Positions 6,115 through 12,300 of a DNA stretch of 12,300 bases are shown one piece after another. Both the position numbers and the translations under genes were made by a program. The stretch lies in contig JALOMF010000057.1 in the NCBI GenBank assembly GCA_025455635.1, positions 1-12,300 on the forward strand. Direction: 5' to 3'. Position 1 is the first letter of the stretch. Each line of letters begins with the position of its first letter. The notes below the pieces were generated by a model. It saw only the letters and a program-made list of their open reading frames with translations. It ran no database searches and was not told the DNA's origin. The DNA is from Saprospiraceae bacterium (GTDB taxonomy: Bacteria; Bacteroidota; Bacteroidia; Chitinophagales; Saprospiraceae).

Positions 6115-7251
6115 TTACATGATAAAATCCATGTAGTTCATCTTGTGCACTACCTGAAACGGCACCTCTGGGTAGCTTTTTTCAAAAAAAGTTGGTTTTT
6201 TTACCTTTTGTTCCTTCCATTTGAACTCAAAAGCAGACAACTTACCACCCTGCCGCTCCACAAAGTCAAGCTCTTGCTGGTCGTAGGTGCGCCAGAAAAA
6301 ATAGTCAGCACTCAGCCTCTGATAACTGTTTCGCTTCAAGCGCTCCGAAAGCAGGTAGTTTTCCCAAATTTGACCAATATCCCTCCTGACTGGTAGCAAA
6401 GAGAAATCGCCTATCACCGCATTGCGGATGCCATTGTCGTAGAAATACCACTTGGAAGATTTCACGACTTCCTTTCGCAGGTTGGAACTGTACGCTCCCA
6501 AACGGAAGAGGACGAAGGTTTTGGAGAGGAGGTCGAGGTATTTTTCCACCGTTTGCCTGTGCAAGGACAACTGGCGGCCAAGTTCGTCTAATGATACTTC
6601 CTCACCTATCTGATAGGCCACCAATTGCAACAGTTGCAACAGTTTATTTGCGTTCTTGATTTGCTCAAAGGCGAGTATGTCCTTCAGCAAGTAGGATTGA
6701 ACGAGGTCTTTCAGGTACTCTTCCTGCTCGCTAATATTCACCATCAAGGCGACCTCTGGGTAGCTGCCGAACACGAGCCTGTTCTCCAGCCTGTTGAAGG
6801 TGTCAATGCGGCTCTCGTGCTGGCTAAGTTCGGATTGTGAAAAAGGGAACAGGTCGAAATGGAATTTCCGCCCAGTCAATGGCTCACCTGTTTGGTTTGA
6901 AAGGTCGAAAGCCGACGAACCCGTAGCTATGATGTTCAAGCCTGGCAGTTCGTCCACCATCAGCTTCAATACCCTGCCAACCTCAGGGATGACCTGTGCC
7001 TCGTCCAAGAGCAACAACTGGTACTCGCCGAACAATTGTCGGAAATGCTCCACGCTTCTGGGTGCCAAAAGCTCCTGTGTTTGCAGGTTTTCGCCATTCA
7101 TCAAGATGGATTTCCCTTGAAACCTCGCTTGGATGGATTTGATAAGGTAGGTCTTTCCCACCCGCCGAGGGCCAGTGAGTATAATGGCCTTCCCTTGGCC
7201 CAATTTGGCCTCAATCGTGGGCTGTATTTGTCGGTTAATTTGTTTAATCAC
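6115..7251 (-). CDS. AAA-type ATPase with DUF4143 C-terminal region
   Basis: A 378-residue protein of the widespread AAA_14/DUF4143 class. The Walker A motif is GPRRVGKT (27-34), Walker B LLLLDEAQ (79-86), and the sensor-like strand ATGSSAFDL (109-117). A winged-helix-like stretch follows around 205-262 (VSLDELGRQLSLHRQTVEKYLDLL). The DUF4143 region ends in ELDFV (327-331) and FEFK (341-344), the spacing of a PD-(D/E)xK nuclease-like core, which this class often carries in active or degenerate form. Members are common in mobile or variable regions and their role is unsettled. Translation begins at a GTG (complement of 7249-7251) with no in-frame ATG upstream. The G+C content is lower than that of the flanking PIG-L gene, consistent with acquisition. 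It is downstream of the PIG-L gene on the same strand after a 91-bp gap holding inverted repeats. Confidence 0.87.
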   Translation of the reverse strand: MIKQINRQIQPTIEAKLGQGKAIILTGPRRVGKTYLIKSIQARFQGKSILMNGENLQTQELLAPRSVEHFRQLFGEYQLLLLDEAQVIPEVGRVLKLMVDELPGLNIIATGSSAFDLSNQTGEPLTGRKFHFDLFPFSQSELSQHESRIDTFNRLENRLVFGSYPEVALMVNISEQEEYLKDLVQSYLLKDILAFEQIKNANKLLQLLQLVAYQIGEEVSLDELGRQLSLHRQTVEKYLDLLSKTFVLFRLGAYSSNLRKEVVKSSKWYFYDNGIRNAVIGDFSLLPVRRDIGQIWENYLLSERLKRNSYQRLSADYFFWRTYDQQELDFVERQGGKLSAFEFKWKEQKVKKPTFFEKSYPEVPFQVVHKMNYMDFIM

Positions 7252-7350
7252 GTTAATTTTGATAATTGAATCACGAAATTAACGCAAAATTTTATAGCTA
7301 CCTGTATTTTTTTACGTAAAATTCTTTACTCAACTGCTGGAATTAACGTG
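7249..7350 (-). promoter_or_regulatory. Inverted repeats spanning the PIG-L stop codon and the ATPase GTG start
   Basis: Three copies of one word lie in this gap. CACGTTAATT is at 7249-7258, AAATTAACG at 7276-7284 and AATTAACGTG at 7341-7350. In minus-strand RNA the middle copy can pair for 9 bp with the copy that includes the first base of the GTG start codon (16-nt loop). The outer copy, which covers the PIG-L TAA stop, can pair for 10 bp with that same start-codon copy. The two hairpins are mutually exclusive. A palindrome TTTACGTAAA lies at 7311-7320. A role as operator or start-codon-masking leader is inferred; no clear TAnnTTTG promoter was found here. Confidence 0.4.
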
Positions 7351-9850
7351 CCCCCTTCCCCAACCCCACCAAGTTCGCAAACAACCGATAAGCCCCCGGT
7401 ACGCCGGATGGCAATTCCCGGAAGAACGATAGGCCGGTGTAAACATACCAGCCGTCGCCGTACTTGGCCACCAGCAGGCTGCCGTCACGGGCAGGCTCGC
7501 CGGGGTCGTTGCAGCTGAGGATGGGCGTGTACTCCGGGCCCCATTCGCTGGGGAAGTAGAGGCCCCGCTCCTGCACCCAGCCTTCGAAGTCCTTGGCAGT
7601 GATTTTGTTCGGGCTGTTCAGCACGGGGTGGTCGGGGGCTAGCAGGCGCATCTCGGCCTCCTCCACGGTGGTGCGGTCACGGCTGATTTTCAGCTTGTAG
7701 GGCGTGATTTCGGCATCAGGAACGAGCGTACCGTTCGTGTTGTACTGCACCACTACCGTGCCGCCCTGCTTGGCGTAGTCGAAGAGCTTCGGCTGGTGGA
7801 ATTTCAGGCGCTCCACCGTGTTGTAGGCCCGGATGCCGATGACCACGGCGTCGTATTTCTTCAAATTTTCGAGGGTAATGTCTTGGTCGGCGAGCAGGTC
7901 AACTTGATAGCCCGCTTGGCGGAGGCCGTCGGGCACCTTGTCGCCAGCGCCCATGATGTAGGCAATCTTGTCGCCGGCCCGCTTGAGGTCGGTGCGGGCC
8001 ACTTTCAGTTCGGCATTGCGCAGCACCGTCTGGGCGGGTATGTGGTCGTACTCGATGCTGGTCAGCGACTGCGTGTAGCTGCGCCCGCCCACTGTCGCCT
8101 TCGGCGTTATTGTCCCTTCGGTAAAACTGGTGGAGGGGTAAACTTGGAAGCCCAGCGTCTTTTCCTCGCCCTTTAGTTTCAGGTCAAAATTGGCGCTCGC
8201 AGGCTCGGCCCGCCAGCCCTTGGGCAGGTCGAGGAAGAGGCTACCGGACACGTTGGCGGCACCGGATTTCACCACCACGGCCACGTTGCGGGGCTTTGCA
8301 TCAGCGAACAACAGCGCCTCCTCGGCGAAGTTGACGAAGACGGGCGGCACCACCTCGAACGGGCGATAGACCTCGCCCTTCACGTCGTCGTCCTTTTTGT
8401 AGGCGACTTCCCGCTCTAGCGTAAATGGCTGGTTTTCAATCAAAAACACGAACTCCACCTTGAACTGCTTGGGCGTTTCGGGCAAGCCCCGCAGCAGTTG
8501 GTCGGGCACGTTGAACATGCCGAGCGACCAGTTGTCGTTGAGCCAGTAGGCGTTGGTTTGTGCCAAATTTTGCGGCAGCACCAGTTTCTTTTTGAAGGAA
8601 AAACCCTTGTTGTTGGCCAGCGGGGCGTTCAGCACAGAGTCGAGGCCGAGCGGCTGGTAGCGGACAGATTGCAGCACGCAGTTCACGCCGCTGCGGTTGA
8701 TGGCCTCGATGGTCAGGTTGACCTCCTGCCCCGGCGTTGCGGATGGCTCGGCGGCCACCGCCTCGTAGTACAGGCCGAGGCAATTGGCGATGATTCGCTT
8801 CACCTCAGCGAGCTTTGCCTGCTTCCAATAGCCGTCGGGCAGTGCCTCGATTTTTTTCAAAACCTCCATCAACTGCGGTACGCTGGCGCCGGGGTTGTTG
8901 AAATCGTATTTGTCAAGGGCTTTTTTCACCAAATCGCCGATAGGCGCACCGCCCGCCACCCGGCTCCATGTGGTGTTGATGCCTTGGAAAAGGTCTTTTT
9001 GGTCGGAGGGCATGTCGCCTTTCACGAGTTCGAGGTATTCGAGGCTCTCGCCACGGTTGCCCACCGAGCCGAAGCCCTGCGACTTGTGCATGGAGCGGCT
9101 CTCGGCGCTGATTTCGCCGATGGATTTGCCCCGCAGGGGCAAGTAAGTACCTGCGTCCACAGCCACCATCTTGGACTTGTCGGCGGCGTCGAACTTCTCT
9201 TGGCTGCCGTAGAACCACCACGAGGTGTTGAAGAACTCCCGGCGTGGCTGCCAGACGGGCACGTATTTCAGTTGCTCGGGGTAGGCTTTGGGGTCGGCGG
9301 CGAGGTCGAACGCCTCCACGGCGAGCATGGCCGAGGCCGTGTGGTGGCCGTGCGTCTTGCCCGCCGACTCGTGGTGGAAACGGTTGACGATGACGTCGGG
9401 CTGCCATTTGCGGACGGCCCAGACCAAGTCGGCCAGCACTTCGTCCTTGTTCCAGATTTTGAGGGTTTCGTCGGGGTGCTTGGAGAAGCCGAAGTCGTTT
9501 GCTCGGCTGAAAAATTGGGTGCCGCCATCGGTGCGGCGGGCGGCGAGCAGCTCTTGGGTGCGGATGACGCCGAGCAGCTCCTCGATTTGGGTGCCGATGA
9601 GGTTCTGGCCGCCGTCGCCGCGGGTGAGCGAGATATAGGCAGTGTTCATGTGCTGGTCGTTGGAGAGCCAGGTGATGAGGCGGGTGTTCTCGTCGTCGGG
9701 GTGGGCGGCCACGTAGAGCGCCGAGCCGAGCACGTTCAGCTTTTCGAGGGCTTGGTAGATTTCGGCGGAGTTGAGGCGCTCGGGGCGCTGGGCGAAGAGG
9801 GTTGTCGTTGCGAAGCAAACGAAGAACAACAGGATTTGGCTGAATTTCAT
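7343..9850 (-). CDS. Secreted PIG-L/LmbE-family deacetylase with C-terminal ThuA/amidotransferase-like region
   Basis: An 835-residue protein with a signal peptide (MKFSQILLFFVCFATTTLFA, cut before QRPERL), so it acts in the periplasm or at the surface. Residues about 40-260 are a PIG-L domain, a zinc-dependent N-deacetylase fold for N-acetylated sugars. It has the signature AAHPDDE (48-54; His50 and Asp53 the expected metal ligands), ISLTRGDGGQN (73-83), and THGHHTASA (166-174) providing the downstream HxxH-type histidine. The middle (about 360-590) contains beta-sandwich-like segments. The C-terminal ~215 residues (IAYIMGAGDKVPDGLRQAGY, then YDAVVIGIRAYN and GGTVVVQYNTNG) resemble a ThuA or class I glutamine-amidotransferase fold without an evident catalytic Cys. 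Its natural substrate is unknown; a glycan or glycoconjugate is likely. It is divergent from the SusC-type transporter, which fits glycan use but does not prove a shared pathway. Confidence 0.88.
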   Translation of the reverse strand: MKFSQILLFFVCFATTTLFAQRPERLNSAEIYQALEKLNVLGSALYVAAHPDDENTRLITWLSNDQHMNTAYISLTRGDGGQNLIGTQIEELLGVIRTQELLAARRTDGGTQFFSRANDFGFSKHPDETLKIWNKDEVLADLVWAVRKWQPDVIVNRFHHESAGKTHGHHTASAMLAVEAFDLAADPKAYPEQLKYVPVWQPRREFFNTSWWFYGSQEKFDAADKSKMVAVDAGTYLPLRGKSIGEISAESRSMHKSQGFGSVGNRGESLEYLELVKGDMPSDQKDLFQGINTTWSRVAGGAPIGDLVKKALDKYDFNNPGASVPQLMEVLKKIEALPDGYWKQAKLAEVKRIIANCLGLYYEAVAAEPSATPGQEVNLTIEAINRSGVNCVLQSVRYQPLGLDSVLNAPLANNKGFSFKKKLVLPQNLAQTNAYWLNDNWSLGMFNVPDQLLRGLPETPKQFKVEFVFLIENQPFTLEREVAYKKDDDVKGEVYRPFEVVPPVFVNFAEEALLFADAKPRNVAVVVKSGAANVSGSLFLDLPKGWRAEPASANFDLKLKGEEKTLGFQVYPSTSFTEGTITPKATVGGRSYTQSLTSIEYDHIPAQTVLRNAELKVARTDLKRAGDKIAYIMGAGDKVPDGLRQAGYQVDLLADQDITLENLKKYDAVVIGIRAYNTVERLKFHQPKLFDYAKQGGTVVVQYNTNGTLVPDAEITPYKLKISRDRTTVEEAEMRLLAPDHPVLNSPNKITAKDFEGWVQERGLYFPSEWGPEYTPILSCNDPGEPARDGSLLVAKYGDGWYVYTGLSFFRELPSGVPGAYRLFANLVGLGKGAR

Positions 9851-10339
9851 TTTTCAGTGGTGATTGCCTGCCTGTTCGGCAGACAGGGTGACGAAAGCTG
9901 CGAAGATAGTGGAACTGGCAGTTGTACGGATGACGAAAAACACAACAGCTTCACGAGTCAGTGTTGTTTTTTGACGCTGTCAAAGAAAAAACAGTCTAAA
10001 TCGCAAAGGCTGTATCAGGTAGGGCTGACAAATTAGGTGTTTTCAAAAATGCACGACAAAGTTGTATTGCCCCATATTTGGCATTGCAAATACTGTCACT
10101 CAAAATTTTTTCATAATTATATTAGGTTGGTTCAAAAACTGGCTTTTTCTTTACGGCACGATTTAAAGCGTGTTTTTCACACTTCTATGGTGGCTATTGA
10201 TCCCCATGACATTGATATCTAAGCATAGTTAGCTTTTCCATCGCCTATTTTCAAAACTGTTCTTGAAGCCCATTTACTTATCCGCAACACGATAGGCTTG
10301 CATTTATTTCACTAAATTTTTTGATAAACCACTTGTACT
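9851..10339. other. 489-bp non-coding region between divergent PIG-L and SusC genes
   Basis: No convincing gene lies here. It should hold both promoters. Visible structure: an imperfect hairpin CCTGCCTG-TTCGG-CAGACAGG at 9867-9887, close to the PIG-L start, and a dyad TTTGAC-GCT-GTCAAA at 9970-9984 flanked by T and A runs. From about 10030 to 10340 the DNA is AT-rich. A 61-codon frame at 10037-10222 has no family resemblance and no start signal and is not called. On the minus strand TATCTTCG (complement of 9901-9908) is a 7/8 match to TAnnTTTG and might serve the PIG-L gene, but no -33 element could be assigned. Confidence 0.5.
10293..10300 (+). promoter_or_regulatory. Possible -7 element of the SusC-type gene
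   Basis: TAGGCTTG matches TAnnTTTG in seven of eight positions and lies 39 bp before the ATG at 10340, giving a plausible short leader. The expected -33 TTG is not well placed (TTT about 19 nt upstream at best), so this is tentative. Confidence 0.3.
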
Positions 10340-12300
10340 ATGACCAGATTTACAACCTTTTGCTTGGCCTTGTTTGGCATCTTCCTTTCGCTGGATGCCG
10401 TGGGCCAAATGAACATCAAGGGGGTTGTGTCTGACGAGAGTTCGCAGCCCCTGATAGGGGCTACGGTGCTCGTCAAAAACACGACCCGAGGTACCGTCAC
10501 GGATGTGGACGGTAGTTATGAGGTCGCTGCGAACAGCGGCGATGTTATTGTGTTTTCGTTCACGGGCTTTACTTCCCAAGAAGTAACAGTTGGTACCAGC
10601 TCGGTCATCAACATTACAATGCAGGAAGGAGCCGACTTGAGCGAGGTCGTCGTTGTTGCCTACGGCGCACAGAAAAAGGTCACCGTGACGGGTGCAGTAG
10701 CTTCCTTGAAAGGCAAGGAGGTGGTGCGCTCCCCAGCGGTGGACATGACCAACTCCTTGGCGGGGCGCTTGCCGGGCCTTGTGGTCATCCAGACCAGCGG
10801 CGAGCCGGGCCAAGACGGTGCCAGGGTCTCCATCCGGGGCACCAACACCTTGGGCAACAGCAGCCCGCTCATCGTCATTGACGGTATCCCTGACAGGGAC
10901 GGCGGCTTTGGCCGCTTGAACCCACAGGACATCGAGTCCATCTCGGTGCTGAAGGATGCCTCGGCGGCCATCTACGGCTCCCGTGCGGCCAACGGTGCCA
11001 TCATCGTGACGACCAAGCGGGGCAAGTCGGGCAAGCCCGTAATTGGCTACAGCTTCAACCAAGGCTTTGCCCAGCCTACACGGGTGCCCAAAATGGCGAA
11101 CGCCGTGGAGTATGCCAATATCAGGAATGAGTTGGCGCTCTATTCGTTGCCACAAGAAGAATGGGCACCAGGATGGCAGGCGCTGAACTCGGCAGGGTCT
11201 TACGTATCGCCAAGCAGTGGCGCTACCGTGAACGGTGTGTTCACACCAGAAGCAATCAGCAAATACGCTGACGGCTCCGACCCTTGGGGGCACCCGGACA
11301 CCGATTGGTTCGGCGATGTGTTCCGCACATGGGCACCACAAAAACGCCACAACCTCGAAATGACCGGTGGCTCTGAGAACCTGACCTATTTCACTTCTTT
11401 GGGTTATGTTTTCCAAGATGCTATTTACAAGAACTCTGCTACCAACTATAAGCAGTACAATTTCCGCACGAACCTTGATGCGAAAGTCAACGACTACATC
11501 AGGGCAAATGTCGGTGCCATGATTCGGAGGGAAGACCGCAACTACCCTACCGAGAGCGCAGGTTCTATATTCAGGATGCTGATGCGTGGCCGCCCTACCG
11601 ACCCGGCAGTATGGCCCAACGGCAAGCCTGGCCCAGACATCGAGAACGGCCAAAACCCATATGTCATCACGACCAATGCAACGGGTTATGTTGACAACCC
11701 CGTGGATTTTGTGCAGTTAAACGGTGGCGTTGATATCACCAACCCTTGGATAAAGGGCTTGAAACTCAACCTTTCAGGTGCCGTGGACAAGACTTCAGGA
11801 ACTACGAAGATTTGGCAAACACCGTGGGAGCTGTATTACTGGGACAAACAAACTTACGAGGCAGATGGCGTGACACCGCTATTAGACCCTGCCGTGCGCT
11901 CCAACTTCACGGACCCAAGGCTTCGGGAGGTTTATGGCAACGTCCTTAACACCAACCTGACAGCTATCCTTAGCTATGACTTCAAGTTGGGTGCTGACAA
12001 TAACTTTAGCCTTATGACTGGCGTGACGAAAGAGGAGTTCACAGGCTCCAATTTCTCTGCTTTCCGCCGCAACTTTATCTCCCCTGCGATTGACCAGATT
12101 TTCGCTGGCGGTACTGTGGGACAAGAGACAGGTGGTGGTGCTTATGAGCGTGCCCGCTTGGGCTATTATGGCCGTGTGCAGTACAACTACAAAGAAAAAT
12201 ACCTCGCCGAGTTCATCTGGCGCCGGGATGGTTCCTATATTTTCCCAGAGAGCCAGCGCTACGGCTTCTTCCCGGGTCTTTTGCTGGGCTGGAACATCAC
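10340..12300 (+). CDS. SusC/RagA-family TonB-dependent outer-membrane transporter (5' part, runs off window)
   Basis: The frame is open from ATG 10340 to the window end (653 complete codons); an in-frame TAA at 10325-10327 fixes the start. The signal peptide is MTRFTTFCLALFGIFLSLDAVGQ. Residues about 24-100 are the carboxypeptidase-regulatory-like domain (MNIKGVVSDESSQPLIGATV, then TVTDVDGSYEV). The TonB-box region and plug follow: EVVVVAYGAQKKVTVTGAV, VSIRGTNTLGNSSPLIVIDG, and the SusC signature NPQDIESISVLKDASAAIYG followed by SRAANGAIIVTTKRGK. Beta-barrel strands follow, up to RRDGSYIFPESQRYGFFPG near the edge. Full-length members have about 1000 residues, so roughly a third is missing. 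These proteins import oligosaccharides or peptides across the outer membrane with a SusD-type lipoprotein, usually encoded directly downstream, outside the window. The substrate cannot be deduced. Confidence 0.95.
   Translation, partial: MTRFTTFCLALFGIFLSLDAVGQMNIKGVVSDESSQPLIGATVLVKNTTRGTVTDVDGSYEVAANSGDVIVFSFTGFTSQEVTVGTSSVINITMQEGADLSEVVVVAYGAQKKVTVTGAVASLKGKEVVRSPAVDMTNSLAGRLPGLVVIQTSGEPGQDGARVSIRGTNTLGNSSPLIVIDGIPDRDGGFGRLNPQDIESISVLKDASAAIYGSRAANGAIIVTTKRGKSGKPVIGYSFNQGFAQPTRVPKMANAVEYANIRNELALYSLPQEEWAPGWQALNSAGSYVSPSSGATVNGVFTPEAISKYADGSDPWGHPDTDWFGDVFRTWAPQKRHNLEMTGGSENLTYFTSLGYVFQDAIYKNSATNYKQYNFRTNLDAKVNDYIRANVGAMIRREDRNYPTESAGSIFRMLMRGRPTDPAVWPNGKPGPDIENGQNPYVITTNATGYVDNPVDFVQLNGGVDITNPWIKGLKLNLSGAVDKTSGTTKIWQTPWELYYWDKQTYEADGVTPLLDPAVRSNFTDPRLREVYGNVLNTNLTAILSYDFKLGADNNFSLMTGVTKEEFTGSNFSAFRRNFISPAIDQIFAGGTVGQETGGGAYERARLGYYGRVQYNYKEKYLAEFIWRRDGSYIFPESQRYGFFPGLLLGWNI

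Noticed and set aside
8498..10036. 512-codon open frame on the plus strand
   Set aside because: Antisense to the PIG-L gene, whose minus-strand frame has signal peptide and catalytic motifs. High G+C makes long opposite-strand frames common here.
10037..10222. 61-codon frame in the intergenic region
   Set aside because: AT-rich, no similarity to a known family, no signal or domain, and no start context. It is most likely chance.
10304..11653. 449-codon open frame on the minus strand
   Set aside because: It is the antisense shadow of the SusC/RagA gene, whose plus-strand translation carries clear plug and signature motifs. The minus translation has no recognisable domain.

Overview
The window reads as chromosomal DNA of a Bacteroidota bacterium, most likely from the Saprospiria/Chitinophagia side of the phylum. 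The grounds are a SusC/RagA-type TonB-dependent outer-membrane transporter at the right end, a Bacteroidota-style -33/-7 promoter (TTG, 20 nt, TACTTTTG) in front of a tRNA gene, lipoproteins and secreted proteins typical of the phylum, and general absence of strong Shine-Dalgarno sequences. Genus and species cannot be read from this sequence. Most coding DNA has fairly high G+C, with AT-richer patches at about 600-2090, 6100-7340 and 10030-10340.

Left part (1-3360). A helical, TPR-like protein of unknown function (65-1480) is followed by a small secreted fibronectin-III-like protein (1713-2057) and a strong intrinsic terminator (2095-2132). Directly after the terminator's T-run lies a broken copy of the 3' end of the first gene (2133-2348), with a one-base frameshift in a run of A. 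The first gene changes abruptly from host-like to AT-rich composition near position 600, so this region looks like a 3'-end replacement that left the displaced old 3' end behind. Next come a compact heptamer repeat/hairpin (2384-2438), trmB (tRNA m7G46 methyltransferase, 2441-3136) and a CAT-anticodon tRNA with a clear promoter and a strong hairpin terminator that also serves the convergent gene.

Middle part (3379-7251). On the minus strand is a 647-residue protein that fuses a glutamate-cysteine-ligase-like (GCS2-type) region to a C-terminal pair of CBS domains. A small lipoprotein (5560-6090, plus strand) follows. It is convergent with a minus-strand AAA-type ATPase of the DUF4143 class (GTG start).

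Right part (7343-12300). A large secreted PIG-L/LmbE-type deacetylase with a C-terminal ThuA/glutamine-amidotransferase-like region lies on the minus strand just upstream of the ATPase. The 91-bp gap between them carries short inverted repeats that overlap the stop codon of one gene and the GTG start of the other. After a 489-bp AT-rich non-coding stretch, a SusC/RagA transporter starts on the plus strand at 10340 and runs off the window. Its usual SusD partner would lie beyond the edge.

No CRISPR array, transposase, integrase or rRNA was seen. The two most interesting items are the mosaic gene with its orphan 3' stub and the GCS2-CBS fusion. Neither can be called a new system from this window alone.
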